Numbered from the stretch's first letter, positions 40,703 through 50,101 are shown. The stretch is 64,000 nucleotides of DNA from Streptococcus moroccensis (GCF_030812835.1 NZ_JAUSTM010000009.1:1-64000); one strand, 5' to 3'. A program made the numbers and translations. Notes: a model not told the origin generated them from the letters alone.

Positions 40703-41160
40703 TCAGTGTTGTAGAATGCCAAATTGATGATATGACTGGTGAGGGATTAGGGTTTGTAATGGACTTATTAACAAAAGATGAACGTGTCTTAGATGCTTAT
40801 TATACGAGTGTTCAAATGAAAAAAAATCGTCCTGGGACACTATTAAGCGTACTAGTTGAAGAAAAGCATGTTACTGCTATTACAAAATTATTACTACAAC
40901 ATACAACAACCTTTGGTGTTCGAATATATGAGAGTCATAGAGAAATTCTAGAAAGAAGCTTTCAATATATAGAGACACCATATGGTTCTCTTAAGGTTAA
41001 ATTAGGGTATCTTGGAGAAGATTTAGTTAAAGTAGTGCCTGAGTACGAAGATGTAAAAAGTATTGCTCAAAACAATAATCTTCCGTTCCCGCCTCTCTAT
41101 CAGGAAATGATTGTATTGGCCCAAAATAGATTTAAGTCAAAGGTGAAATCGGATGAGTGA
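40696..41160 (+). CDS. larC2: LarC2, C-terminal part of the nickel insertase (reached by -1 frameshift)
   Basis: After the slip the reading continues ELISVVECQIDDMTGEGLG, the typical start of the LarC C-terminal domain (QIDDMTGE), and runs 154 residues to the stop at 41160. An in-frame ATG at 40732 falls inside the conserved DDMTGE motif and has no ribosome site, so separate initiation there is unlikely. The C-domain completes the active CTP-dependent nickel insertase in family members. Its end overlaps the LacI-family gene by 8 bases. Confidence 0.9.
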   Translation, partial: ELISVVECQIDDMTGEGLGFVMDLLTKDERVLDAYYTSVQMKKNRPGTLLSVLVEEKHVTAITKLLLQHTTTFGVRIYESHREILERSFQYIETPYGSLKVKLGYLGEDLVKVVPEYEDVKSIAQNNNLPFPPLYQEMIVLAQNRFKSKVKSDE

Positions 41161-42175
41161 AGAAAAAAAAGTAACTTTAAAAGATGTAGCAAAATTAGCT
41201 GGGGTGTCTATAACGACGGTTTCTCGTGTAATCAATGGAGAAGCAAGTAAATCCGCTAGTATTGATGTTCAAAATCGCGTTTGGGAAGCTGTAAGAACAC
41301 TATCTTATGTTCCTAATCGAGCAGCCCAAGAGTTAAAGAGAAAAAAATCTCGTCAAGAAATGCACGCGAAGACAATTACCTGTATTTTTTCAAGAACGGC
41401 TGACACACAAAGAGATCCTTTTTTCTCTGAAATTTCTCGAATGTTAGAAACAGAATTAATAAGAAGAGGATACGTGATGAAATTAGTTTTTTCTTCGTAT
41501 CATTTGACAAGCCATGAACTAGACCGATTGCTTCGTGATGAAATAACTACGGGTGTTGTAGTGTTAGGTAAAATAGAACAAAAGCACATTGAAATTATTA
41601 AACGTTATGCTAAATTTATAGTTTATGCAGGAGTAAATCGTCTTAATTTTTCTATCGACCAAGTAATTTGCGATGGTTATGAAGCTGGTTGGTTGGCAAT
41701 GGAACACCTCGAGAAACTTGGTTTTGACGACATCTATTATATTGGAGAAGTTGAAAATGAAATACGTTTCAATCTTTTCTGTGATTATATTAGAAAGATG
41801 AAAATTAAACAGCAAAATCGTGTGATTGCGTGTGATTTTTCTGCCAATTCGGCGTATTCAGCGACTAAGAAAGCATTAGAAACCGGTGCTGATCCCAAGG
41901 CAATTTTTTGTGGAAACGATGTAACAGCTTTAGGAGTTCTGAGAGCTTTGAGAGAAGCAGACTATAATGTACCTAAAGATGTCTCTATTGTCAGTATTGA
42001 TGACATAGAGATGTCTCAGTATGCTGATCCCATGTTGACAACAGTTAGAGTGGATAGAGATTTACTTGGAAAATATGCTGCAAAATTAATCATAAATCGT
42101 ATTGAAGAAGGAAATGATACTCCTATAAAATTATTACTCCCACCTAAATTAATTGTTAGGGATAGTACAAAATGA
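41153..42175 (+). CDS. LacI/GalR-family transcriptional regulator of the locus
   Basis: The 340-residue protein has an N-terminal HTH (TLKDVAKLAGVSITTVSRVI, residues about 6-25) and hinge helix YVPNRAAQELKRKKS. A periplasmic-binding-protein-like effector domain follows (residues about 70-340), with IFCGNDVTALGVLRALREA and VSIVSIDDIEMSQYADP near the C-terminus. Its best target is the palindrome rGAAAACGTTTTCy found before larB, the GPH symporter gene, the pfk-like gene and larE. Most LacI-family proteins repress, but all four sites lie upstream of the -35 position, so it may activate. The ligand is probably a sugar of the pathway. It overlaps larC2 by 8 bases. Confidence 0.88.
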   Translation: MSEEKKVTLKDVAKLAGVSITTVSRVINGEASKSASIDVQNRVWEAVRTLSYVPNRAAQELKRKKSRQEMHAKTITCIFSRTADTQRDPFFSEISRMLETELIRRGYVMKLVFSSYHLTSHELDRLLRDEITTGVVVLGKIEQKHIEIIKRYAKFIVYAGVNRLNFSIDQVICDGYEAGWLAMEHLEKLGFDDIYYIGEVENEIRFNLFCDYIRKMKIKQQNRVIACDFSANSAYSATKKALETGADPKAIFCGNDVTALGVLRALREADYNVPKDVSIVSIDDIEMSQYADPMLTTVRVDRDLLGKYAAKLIINRIEEGNDTPIKLLLPPKLIVRDSTK

Positions 42176-42187
42176 TGGGTTAAAGAT

Positions 42188-43210
42188 ATGAGATCAAAAT
42201 TACTTTACTTGGGATTATCTTGTTTTTTCATTGTGAGCATTATACTAGCTGTTAGTCTTGGATCAGTAAAAGTCCCCATAGGAACAACTTATCAAATCAT
42301 TAACCATCATCTTTTTAATATTTACGATTCTTCTAATTGGACTGTTGTTCAGGATAATATTATATGGCAGTTACGGTTACCTCGTGTATTGATGGGAGCC
42401 GTAATCGGTGCCACTTTGTCAGTTTCTGGAGTTTGCATGCAAGCTCTTACGAGAAATCAACTTGCCGAACCATTTGTGCTAGGAGTTTCTTCAGGTGCAA
42501 GTGTCTTTGCTACTCTTGGCATTATTTTTGGAATTTTCAACTGGCTGGGCGTCTATGCGTTGCCCTTTTCAGCCTTTTTAGGAGCGTTCGTTTCTTTTAC
42601 CTTTGTTTATTTTTTAAGCTATTCTCAGAGAAGAATCAATATAGCATACCTATTGTTAACAGGGGTTGTAATCTCAATGATTTGTGATGCTCTAACAAAA
42701 GCTATAACATTGAGTGCACCGAATGCTTTAGGACTTCATAATGTTGAGTTTTGGATGGCAGGTAGTTTGGCAAGCGTCAAATGGGATTACTTGGGTATGC
42801 CTGTAATAATCATTGCCTTATCTCTCCTATATCTAATGGTAAATTATAAAAAATTAAACCTTCTGTTATTTGGAGAAGAGACCGCTATGAATTTAGGAGT
42901 TAATGTCAAGTCTTTTCAAAAGATTTTAGTTATAGTAGCATCTCTGCTGACAGGAGTTAGTGTTGCTATAAGTGGAACTATAGGGTTTGTAGGATTAATT
43001 TGTCCTCATTTTGCAAGGCTCTTAGTAGGGAGTGACCATAAACGTGTCCTAGTAGTTTCCGCTATTCTCGGAAGTATTTTAGTTATTTGGGCAGATGTTA
43101 TGGCGAGGTTAATCATTGCTCCAGAAGAATTACCATTAGGGATATTGACAGCTATTTTAGGCGGCCCCTTCTTTATCTTCTTCTTAAAAACAAATAGGAA
43201 AGTACGGTGA
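42188..43210 (+). CDS. FecCD-type ABC transporter permease (probable nickel uptake)
   Basis: The 340-residue FecCD-family permease has about ten transmembrane helices and the family motifs LRLPRVLMGAVIGATLSVSGVCMQALTRN (cited in part; residues about 60-88), ISGTIGFVGLICPHFARLLVGSDH near residue 263, and ELPLGILTAILGGPFF near the C-terminus. The family imports siderophore-iron, haem, cobalamin and some metals. Position between lar genes under the same operator suggests nickel, needed for the Lar cofactor; that is inferred from context only. The ATPase gene follows 3 bases downstream. A single permease gene implies a homodimer. Confidence 0.85.
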   Translation: MRSKLLYLGLSCFFIVSIILAVSLGSVKVPIGTTYQIINHHLFNIYDSSNWTVVQDNIIWQLRLPRVLMGAVIGATLSVSGVCMQALTRNQLAEPFVLGVSSGASVFATLGIIFGIFNWLGVYALPFSAFLGAFVSFTFVYFLSYSQRRINIAYLLLTGVVISMICDALTKAITLSAPNALGLHNVEFWMAGSLASVKWDYLGMPVIIIALSLLYLMVNYKKLNLLLFGEETAMNLGVNVKSFQKILVIVASLLTGVSVAISGTIGFVGLICPHFARLLVGSDHKRVLVVSAILGSILVIWADVMARLIIAPEELPLGILTAILGGPFFIFFLKTNRKVR

Positions 43211-43213
43211 AGT

Positions 43214-43972
43214 ATGGATATTAGAATAAGGGAAGTTAAGGCGGAGATTAATCGACATCTTGCCCTCAAAGGAATTGATTTAGAAATTAAAGAAAAAAAT
43301 ATGGTTGGAATCATTGGTCCTAACGGCAGTGGTAAGACGACTCTATTAAAAACTTTAGCAGGGTTTATTCCTACAAAAATTGGTAATATTTCAATTAATG
43401 GGCAGTCCATTAAAAAACTAAGCCCTTCCCAGATGGCAAAGTTGGTTTCTGTTGTCAGTCAAGAACGCGAAGATCATTTTGATTTTACGGTAGGAGAGAT
43501 TGTTATGATGGGGCGTTATCCCTATCAAGGGCTTCTAGAAACGGAAACAACAAAGGACAGGGAAATTGTTGCAGAGGCAATTAATAAAACAGGTTTAACA
43601 CCCCTAAAAGACCGACGTTATGTTGATTTATCAGGTGGAGAGCGTCAGCGTGTTATGATTGCAAGGAGTTTGGCGCAAGAGAGCTCTTTGATCATTTTAG
43701 ATGAACCGACAAATCACCTAGATATTTTTCATCAACTAAATCTATTTGAGTTATTAAAAAAAGAAAACAAATCAGCACTAATTGCTATCCATGATATTAA
43801 TTTTGCTTTAAAATATTGTGATACAGTTATTGTTATGAAAGACGGGGAAATCGTTAATAAGGGTGATGCCCAAAAAGTTATAACAGCTCAACTTTTAAAA
43901 GAAGTCTTTCAGATTGAAGCAGAGATTATATATCACAAAAATACGCATCAACCTGTGATTGTTTATTTATAA
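43214..43972 (+). CDS. ABC transporter ATPase for the FecCD permease
   Basis: The 252-residue FepC/BtuD-like ATPase has Walker A GPNGSGKTT (residues about 36-44), Q-loop VSQEREDHFDFTVGEIV, signature LSGGERQRVMIARSLAQ and Walker B LIILDEPTNHLD, then switch His in IAIHDINFAL. It energises the adjacent permease. All motifs are intact. It is sandwiched tightly between the permease (3 bases) and the lipoprotein (15 bases). Confidence 0.92.
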   Translation: MDIRIREVKAEINRHLALKGIDLEIKEKNMVGIIGPNGSGKTTLLKTLAGFIPTKIGNISINGQSIKKLSPSQMAKLVSVVSQEREDHFDFTVGEIVMMGRYPYQGLLETETTKDREIVAEAINKTGLTPLKDRRYVDLSGGERQRVMIARSLAQESSLIILDEPTNHLDIFHQLNLFELLKKENKSALIAIHDINFALKYCDTVIVMKDGEIVNKGDAQKVITAQLLKEVFQIEAEIIYHKNTHQPVIVYL

Positions 43973-43987
43973 GAAAGGAAAACTAAT

Positions 43988-44944
43988 ATGAATCTGAAAA
44001 AAATTGGAATTACACTTCTATTATTACCAACAACTTATCTCTTAGCAAGCTGTACCAACAATAAAACGACAACTACAACGACACAAGAAGATAAAGAAAT
44101 AAAGATTAATAACTATGGCAGAGAAGTGACGGTTACTCATATTCCTGAAAATGTAATTACAATCGGTCCTAATGCTAGTGAGCTATTTGTTGCTTTAGGT
44201 CTGGAGGATAAAATAATTGGAAATGCACTTGATAATCATAGCAGAGGCCCATTACCGGAGTATGAAAAAGGGTATGCTAAAATTCCTGAATTAACCTATG
44301 GCTCTCCGACTCGTGAAGCTGTATTGAGCAGTGGTGCCGACTTTATTTATGGTATTGACTGGGAATTCGGTGAAGAAGGATTGAATATTGATGAATTAAA
44401 TGATTATGGAATTACGACTTACCTAAACAGTGCTCATACAATTGACCAAGTTTTTCAAGAAATTGAGGATCTTGGAATGATTTTTGATATAAAAGAGGAA
44501 GCTTCAAATTTAATAGAGGATCAATCTAAACGTCTTGAACGTGTTCAAGCTTCAATAGATTGGGAACCGGTCAGTGTTTTAGTATATGATAGTGGTAATA
44601 ACGGAGTATTTACTGCTAGCCAAAAGAACTTTGAGACTCGTCTTATTGAAGCAAGTGGGGGAGTCAATATTTTTTCTGATTTAACAGAGAAAGACTGGGT
44701 TACAGTTAGTGCAGAAGAAGTACTTTCTCGAAATCCTGAGGTAATTATTATCCATGATTATGATGCCCAATCGGCTGAAGAGAAGATTGCTGAATTGAAA
44801 AATGATCCTGTTCTGAATCAAGTGAAAGCAGTTAAAGACGAGGCTTTTGTAGTTATTTCATTGGAAAGCGCTTTGCCGGGACCTAGGACAGCTTATATTG
44901 TTGAAACGTTATCAAAGGCATTTGAAAAGGTAGGTAATAATTAA
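43988..44944 (+). CDS. Substrate-binding lipoprotein of the FecCD-type transporter
   Basis: The 318-residue class III (BtuF/FhuD-like) binding protein has a lipoprotein signal with lipobox LLASC (Cys near residue 22), followed by a Thr-rich linker. The mature part has GREVTVTHIPENVITIGPNASELFVALGLEDKIIG (cited in part), a central rigid helix and VSAEEVLSRNPEVIIIHDYD. It binds the substrate outside the membrane. The family spans haem, siderophores, cobalamin and metals; nickel or a nickel chelate is my inference from the lar context. Confidence 0.88.
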   Translation: MNLKKIGITLLLLPTTYLLASCTNNKTTTTTTQEDKEIKINNYGREVTVTHIPENVITIGPNASELFVALGLEDKIIGNALDNHSRGPLPEYEKGYAKIPELTYGSPTREAVLSSGADFIYGIDWEFGEEGLNIDELNDYGITTYLNSAHTIDQVFQEIEDLGMIFDIKEEASNLIEDQSKRLERVQASIDWEPVSVLVYDSGNNGVFTASQKNFETRLIEASGGVNIFSDLTEKDWVTVSAEEVLSRNPEVIIIHDYDAQSAEEKIAELKNDPVLNQVKAVKDEAFVVISLESALPGPRTAYIVETLSKAFEKVGNN

Positions 44945-45490
44945 ATGGTTGTGAAGCCTAATGATGTTTTGAATTTTTGGTTTTCTCCAGAAAACAAAAA
45001 ATTACACTTTGCAAAATCTAAGGTATTTGATCAAAAAATAAAGGAATTATTCTTAAAAACGTGGGAGGCAGGTCAATCAGGAGAATTGTTTTCATGGAGA
45101 TCTACTTTACATGGACGTGTGGCAGAGATCATCGTGCTAGATCAATTTTCTCGAAATTTATTTCGAGATTCTAAAGAAAGTTTTACCCAAGATCCAATGG
45201 CTCTCGTTCTAGCACAAGAAACAGTAAAACAAGAAGGTTTTTGGGAACTTGACAAGGACCTACAACTTTCGGCCTTAATGCCTTTTATGCACTCTGAAAG
45301 TCGAGTAATCCATGAAGAGGCCGTACTTTTATTTCAAAAAGTAGGTGATGTTAAAAAGCTATTTTATGAAGAGAAACATAAAGAAATCATCGATCGATTC
45401 GACCGATATCCTCATCGTAATGCAATATTAGAAAGAGTTTCTACAGCGGAAGAAAAATCTTATCTTACACAGGAAAATCCAAATTTTTAA
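44945..45490 (+). CDS. DUF924 family protein
   Basis: The 181-residue soluble protein matches DUF924: VLNFWFSPENKK at the N-terminus, RVAEIIVLDQFSRNLFRDS near residue 60, LMPFMHSESRVIHEEAV near residue 115, and RFDRYPHRNAIL near residue 155. The family is all-alpha (TPR-like) with no established biochemical role. Its ATG directly abuts the stop of the lipoprotein gene, so it is part of the lar unit. Its presence in the unit may hint at a cofactor or metal role, but this is weak evidence. A terminator follows. Confidence 0.85.
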   Translation: MVVKPNDVLNFWFSPENKKLHFAKSKVFDQKIKELFLKTWEAGQSGELFSWRSTLHGRVAEIIVLDQFSRNLFRDSKESFTQDPMALVLAQETVKQEGFWELDKDLQLSALMPFMHSESRVIHEEAVLLFQKVGDVKKLFYEEKHKEIIDRFDRYPHRNAILERVSTAEEKSYLTQENPNF

Positions 45491-45550
45491 AAAATATATC
45501 TCAGGAAAATCAAAAAATCATAAAATACAAATAAGGCTTAGCAAATAAGA

Positions 45551-45577
45551 GTACCAATTTGTAATAATTGGTACTTT
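45551..45577 (+). terminator. Terminator of the larB unit
   Basis: A perfect 9-bp stem GTACCAATT/AATTGGTAC with a six-base loop is followed by a short T tract. It separates unit 1 from operator 2. Confidence 0.7.
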
Positions 45578-45592
45578 CTAAACCTCAGAACA

Positions 45593-45606
45593 TGGAAACG
45601 TTTTCC
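45593..45606. promoter_or_regulatory. Operator 2 of the regulon (upstream of the GPH symporter)
   Basis: TGGAAACGTTTTCC is a near-palindrome centred on CG at 45599.5, one half matching operator 1 exactly. A TATATT at 45639-45644 has its centre 42 bp downstream, as at the other sites. Other -10 candidates also exist here, for example TATAAT at 45650-45655. Confidence 0.7.
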
Positions 45607-45684
45607 TAAATTTGGCTGGAATTTTTGTAATTTTATATTATATTAGACTTATAATAAAAATTTATAAAAACGGAGGAACAGCAA

Positions 45685-47103
45685 ATGTCTCAAAAAAACA
45701 TAAACTCAGACATTTCTGAAGCAAAAGGCTGGCAGTATAGTCTTGGTAATTTAGGGAACAATACTATCTTCATGACAGTCGGAACCTATGTGATGTTCTT
45801 TTATACCAACGTAGCAGGAATATCACCTCTTGCAGCCGGAACGATATTTATGGTTGCCCGTCTCATAGATGCATTCACGGATCCTTTGATGGGAATGATT
45901 GTTGATAAAACTAATACGAGATTTGGTAGATTTAGACCTTATGTAATGTTTGGTTCACCGATTTTAGGGATTATTTTTACATCGCTCTTTGTCATGCCAG
46001 ATTTTTCCATGAAAGGAAAAATTACTTATGCAATGATAACTTATATCATGTATTCATTGGCTTGGACAGTAGTACAGATTCCTCAATTAGCAGTACCATC
46101 TTTATTAACAAATGATGTTGCAAGAAGAACTCGTATTCAAGCTCAATTCCAGGCTTTTGGGTCAATTGCATCCCTTATTGTTACATCCTTTGCCCTTCCA
46201 ATACTCGATAGACTTGGGGGACAAGAAGATCCTAGTGCTTGGTTTAAATTAGTAGCTGCTTTTGCGGTAATGGCAGTTATCTCAATGAATATCTCAATTA
46301 ATGCGGTAAAAGATAGAGATGTCTATAACCCTGAATTCAAAGCTATAAAAAATAAAAATAAATTATCCTTTAAGGAAACATTCTCAGTTATCACTAAGAA
46401 TAAGATGTTGTTATCTATTCTTGTAGCTTTTGGTACAGATATGTTTGCTTTCCAGGTTGCAAATACACTACGTATTTACTTCTTCCGCTATAATATGGGA
46501 GGACGGACGGACCTGATTTCATATATTGGTATGGCAGGAACGATTTACAGTTTTGTGATTGTAATGTTTATTCAACAAATGGTTTCCAAATGGGGCAAGA
46601 AAAAGTCTATATTCTGGATGGAAGCATTAGGGATTGTTTTCATGCTTCCGATGCTAATTACTGGACTTCAAAATAAATATTCGGTTGCTCTTGTAATGGC
46701 AAGTTATTTGTTAACGGGATTCTCGTTTGCGATCACTAATATGCTGAGTCGATCTGCGGTTCTTGACTCAGCGAACTATGCAGAAATGAAAACAGGTATC
46801 AAAGGCACTGCTCTGGTTAATTCATCCTTTACTTTTGTTAACAAAGTATCTCAAGCCTTATCTGTATGGTTAGGTGGCTATATTCTTCAGGTAGTTGGTT
46901 ATGATGCTAACGCTGCACAGCAAAATTCTCAAACGCTTATGGCAATTTTGCTAATTTGTACTGTTTTACCAATTATTGGTTATGTATGTTCATTAATTGC
47001 TCTTAAGTTTTATCCTTTGACTCGTGGGGATGAAATCGAGTTGCAAAAATATATGGATGAAAAATTAAAAAATAGAGAGACAGTAGACGATATAGCTATT
47101 TAG
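45685..47103 (+). CDS. GPH-family sugar:cation symporter (MFS)
   Basis: The 472-residue protein has about twelve transmembrane helices and the glycoside-pentoside-hexuronide pattern: GWQYSLGNLGNNTIF at the N-terminus, MVARLIDAFTDPLMGMIVD near residue 55 and TNTRFGRFRPYVMFGSP in the first cytoplasmic loop. These carriers import glycosides, hexuronides and related sugars with Na+ or H+, without modifying them. As first gene of the sulfatase unit it would bring in the sulfated substrate intact, which fits the signal-less sulfatases that follow. No PTS is seen in the locus. GGAGGAA precedes the ATG. Confidence 0.92.
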   Translation: MSQKNINSDISEAKGWQYSLGNLGNNTIFMTVGTYVMFFYTNVAGISPLAAGTIFMVARLIDAFTDPLMGMIVDKTNTRFGRFRPYVMFGSPILGIIFTSLFVMPDFSMKGKITYAMITYIMYSLAWTVVQIPQLAVPSLLTNDVARRTRIQAQFQAFGSIASLIVTSFALPILDRLGGQEDPSAWFKLVAAFAVMAVISMNISINAVKDRDVYNPEFKAIKNKNKLSFKETFSVITKNKMLLSILVAFGTDMFAFQVANTLRIYFFRYNMGGRTDLISYIGMAGTIYSFVIVMFIQQMVSKWGKKKSIFWMEALGIVFMLPMLITGLQNKYSVALVMASYLLTGFSFAITNMLSRSAVLDSANYAEMKTGIKGTALVNSSFTFVNKVSQALSVWLGGYILQVVGYDANAAQQNSQTLMAILLICTVLPIIGYVCSLIALKFYPLTRGDEIELQKYMDEKLKNRETVDDIAI

Positions 47104-47116
47104 TAAATTAACAAGG

Positions 47117-47151
47117 TATTCCTGTATGTGCTCTATATACAGGAATATTTT
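47117..47151 (+). other. Hairpin between the symporter and sulfatase genes
   Basis: A perfect 11-bp stem TATTCCTGTAT/ATACAGGAATA with a nine-base loop is followed by TTTT. It may attenuate or stabilise the transcript between symporter and sulfatase. Confidence 0.6.
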
Positions 47152-47170
47152 GCATCAGGAGAGGTTAGTT

Positions 47171-48955
47171 ATGAAAATTATTATGGTGATGTTTGATTCG
47201 TTGAATTTAAGAACTTTACAACCTTATGGATGTGATTGGACAAAGACCGCTAATTTTGAGAGATTGGCTGAAAAATCTAGCCAGTTTGATAATCATTACG
47301 TTGGGAGTATGCCATGTATGCCAGCTCGTCGTGAACTCCATACAGGTAGGTATAATTTTTTACATAGAAGTTGGGGACCAATAGAACCTTTTGATGACTC
47401 TATTTTTGAAATAATGCAGGCAAATGGTATATATACACATCTTATTACTGATCATCAACATTATTGGGAGGATGGTGGTGCAACCTATCACACAAGGTAT
47501 TCATCAAGTGAACTCTTTAGAGGACAGGAAGGGGATCCGTGGAAACCGGCTCTAAATGTTAAGCCAAATCCTTCTGTGTTTAAGCTCTCCAATCATCCTC
47601 TAGCACAAAAAATGCATGCACATGATACAATCAATCGTCAGTATTTAGATACGAAGGAAAAAATGCCACAAAATCAGGTCTTTGATAGTGGATTGGAATT
47701 TATTGATCGGTACCACGATATCGAAAACTGGTTTTTACAAATAGAAACGTTTGATCCGCATGAACCATTCTATGCAGCTGATGAGTTTAAAGATCTGTTT
47801 AATGTTAAAGATTCAGAGCTTGAATCTGATTGGCCGCCGTATTACTTTGTAACAGAGGGTGAAGAGGTCGTTAAAGAAACGAATAAGAACTATGCGGCAC
47901 TCTTAGCACAGTGTGATCAAAATTTGGGACGAGTTCTTGACGCAATGGATAAATATAACATGTGGGAGGATACGCTCTTAATTGTCAATACAGACCATGG
48001 TTACTTGCTTGGGGAGCATGGATGGTGGGGCAAAGGCTCCATGCCTATGTATAATGAGATAGCCCATACACCGCTGTTTATTTATGACCCTGTCTCTCAA
48101 AATGAGAGACAACATATTTCGAATCTTACACAAAGTGTAGATATCCCAGCTACAATTCTAGACTATTTTGGAATTGAAAAAACTTCTGATATGCAAGGAA
48201 ATTCCCTATTGAATTGTATTCGGAACGACGAGGCTATTAGAGAGTATGCTCTGTATGGAGATCACGGGAAACAAATCAATATTACCAATGGGAAGCATGT
48301 GTATATGCGAGCTCCGAAATCGAATAAAAATGGTCCGTTATATGATTACACTTTGATGCCTACTCATATGCGTTCGAGGTTTACTGTTGAGGAGTTGAAG
48401 CAAGCTACCTTAGTTTCTAAACCATTTAAATTTACTAAAGGTGCTCCAGTTTTAAAAATTCCAGCTCAAAACAACACATTGTTGTATAATTCTGGAAATC
48501 TTCTTTTTGATATTGAGATAGATCCTGGTCAAACGACCCCCCTTTCAGATGAGACTATTGAAGTTGAAATGATTAATGCAATGATTTCAGAAATGAAAAA
48601 ATCAGAAGCACCAGTAGAGCAGTATGAAAGAATGGGATTACCGACAGAAGCCACGGTTAATAAGGAATGGTTACGTGAATCTAAAGATAAGCTGTATTTA
48701 CTTCATCAACCAGCTGTTCTAAAAGATTATACCTGGGATGATGCAGCAGTAAGGATATATAACACCTATGAATGCTTGGTTCCTTCCTATAAAGATTTAG
48801 AGTTGACATTGGCTCAGAAATTGGAAAATGATCAAAAAATTGTTAAACATGAATTATTACTAAAGTCAATTTTAGAATTGGTCCCAGAAGGAAGACGGGA
48901 ATCATTACACTATTTCTTAGCTATGGCAGCTCGTATTTTGGGAAATCTATCATAA
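47171..48955 (+). CDS. Cytoplasmic Cys-type sulfatase (first)
   Basis: This roughly 594-residue alkaline-phosphatase-fold sulfatase has metal ligands in MVMFDSLN near the N-terminus and in NTDHGYLLGEHGWWGKG near residue 275. The active-site signature CMPAR is at residues 49-53, with Cys to be converted to formylglycine. HTGRY follows as expected. There is no signal peptide, so it acts inside the cell on an imported sulfate ester (a phosphonate or phosphodiester substrate is possible for related enzymes). I start at the ATG at 47171, preceded by GGAGAGG; the frame upstream runs through the hairpin. The maturase gene follows. Confidence 0.9.
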   Translation: MKIIMVMFDSLNLRTLQPYGCDWTKTANFERLAEKSSQFDNHYVGSMPCMPARRELHTGRYNFLHRSWGPIEPFDDSIFEIMQANGIYTHLITDHQHYWEDGGATYHTRYSSSELFRGQEGDPWKPALNVKPNPSVFKLSNHPLAQKMHAHDTINRQYLDTKEKMPQNQVFDSGLEFIDRYHDIENWFLQIETFDPHEPFYAADEFKDLFNVKDSELESDWPPYYFVTEGEEVVKETNKNYAALLAQCDQNLGRVLDAMDKYNMWEDTLLIVNTDHGYLLGEHGWWGKGSMPMYNEIAHTPLFIYDPVSQNERQHISNLTQSVDIPATILDYFGIEKTSDMQGNSLLNCIRNDEAIREYALYGDHGKQINITNGKHVYMRAPKSNKNGPLYDYTLMPTHMRSRFTVEELKQATLVSKPFKFTKGAPVLKIPAQNNTLLYNSGNLLFDIEIDPGQTTPLSDETIEVEMINAMISEMKKSEAPVEQYERMGLPTEATVNKEWLRESKDKLYLLHQPAVLKDYTWDDAAVRIYNTYECLVPSYKDLELTLAQKLENDQKIVKHELLLKSILELVPEGRRESLHYFLAMAARILGNLS

Positions 48956-48985
48956 AGTATCTTGTCCAACTAGCGGAGGTTTTAT

Positions 48986-50101
48986 ATGAAACACATTTCA
49001 ATTTTAGTTAAACCAGCCTCGTCGCTTTGTAATCTTCGGTGTAAGTATTGTTTTTACGCGGATGTGACCTCGTTAAGAGATGTTAAATCTTACGGAAATA
49101 TGAGTTTTGAGACGGCCGAAAAAATGATAAATAATGTTTTTCGAGATCTTGATGATGGTGATAATCTGACTATTGCCTTTCAAGGAGGGGAGCCAACTCT
49201 AGCAGGTTTGAAATATTTTAAACATATTGTGGAATGTGTTAAAAATCAAAGAAAAGAAGTCCAAGTACATTATGCCATACAAACCAATGGTACTATTATT
49301 AACAAATATTGGTGTGAGTTTCTGAAAGAGAATCAGTTTTTAGTTGGTCTGTCTATAGATGGTCTGCCTATGTATCATGATTTGAATCGATTAGACACAA
49401 GAGGACGAGGAACATTTCATCGCGTTAAAGAAACAAAGAAATTATTAGATGCCTATGATATTGAATATAATATATTGTGTGTGCTGACAGAGGCTCTATC
49501 CTATCATGCAGAAGAAGTATTTGATTTTGTTAGACAAGAACATATCCGCTATATCCAGTTTATACCTTGTCTAGATGATATGAATGCTAGTGAGAGAGGT
49601 GAGTATGCTTTAACACCCCAAGGATTCGCGAGGTTTTACAAAAAAATATTACCATTGTGGATCGATGAACTTGATAATAGTAACTATATTTCTATAAAGC
49701 TTTTTGACGATGTTATCAACTTACTGGTTAATCATCAAGTAACAGCATGTGGGATGCTAGGTAATTGTCAAGTTCAATATGTTATAGAGGGAGATGGTAG
49801 TGTTTATCCTTGTGACTTCTACGCTCTCGATGAATATCGATTAGGCTATATCCAGGAAATGGGACTGCGCGAGATGTTCTTAAGTAAAATAGCAAAGAAA
49901 TTTCTTTGTTCTCGTCCGATTTCGGCTGTTCCAAGTAAATGTTCAGAATGCCCATTTGTAAAAATGTGTAGAGGCGGATGTAAGCGGATGAAAGATACTA
50001 TGTATGTTGATGAAGAGATGGATTTTTGTGGTTATCAAACATTCTTGCGGGGTTTTGTTCCACAAATATCACTTATACTAGAGAGGGTTCAAAGATTATG
50101 A
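48986..50101 (+). CDS. Anaerobic sulfatase-maturating enzyme (radical SAM)
   Basis: This enzyme converts the active-site Cys or Ser of sulfatases to formylglycine without oxygen. The 371-residue protein has the radical-SAM cluster CxxxCxxC (CNLRCKYC, Cys 15, 19 and 22), GGEPTLAG near residue 70, and a C-terminal SPASM region with the Cys series CGMLGNC, YPCDF, KCSECPFVKMCRGGC. Order and length match anSME. Both sulfatases in the unit carry Cys, which fits an anSME. It overlaps the exporter gene by 4 bases (ATGA). Confidence 0.93.
   Translation: MKHISILVKPASSLCNLRCKYCFYADVTSLRDVKSYGNMSFETAEKMINNVFRDLDDGDNLTIAFQGGEPTLAGLKYFKHIVECVKNQRKEVQVHYAIQTNGTIINKYWCEFLKENQFLVGLSIDGLPMYHDLNRLDTRGRGTFHRVKETKKLLDAYDIEYNILCVLTEALSYHAEEVFDFVRQEHIRYIQFIPCLDDMNASERGEYALTPQGFARFYKKILPLWIDELDNSNYISIKLFDDVINLLVNHQVTACGMLGNCQVQYVIEGDGSVYPCDFYALDEYRLGYIQEMGLREMFLSKIAKKFLCSRPISAVPSKCSECPFVKMCRGGCKRMKDTMYVDEEMDFCGYQTFLRGFVPQISLILERVQRL

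Noticed and set aside
40732-41160. larC2 as an independent gene starting at the ATG at 40732
   Set aside because: The ATG lies inside the conserved DDMTGE motif with no ribosome site; frameshifting from larC1 explains the sequence better.
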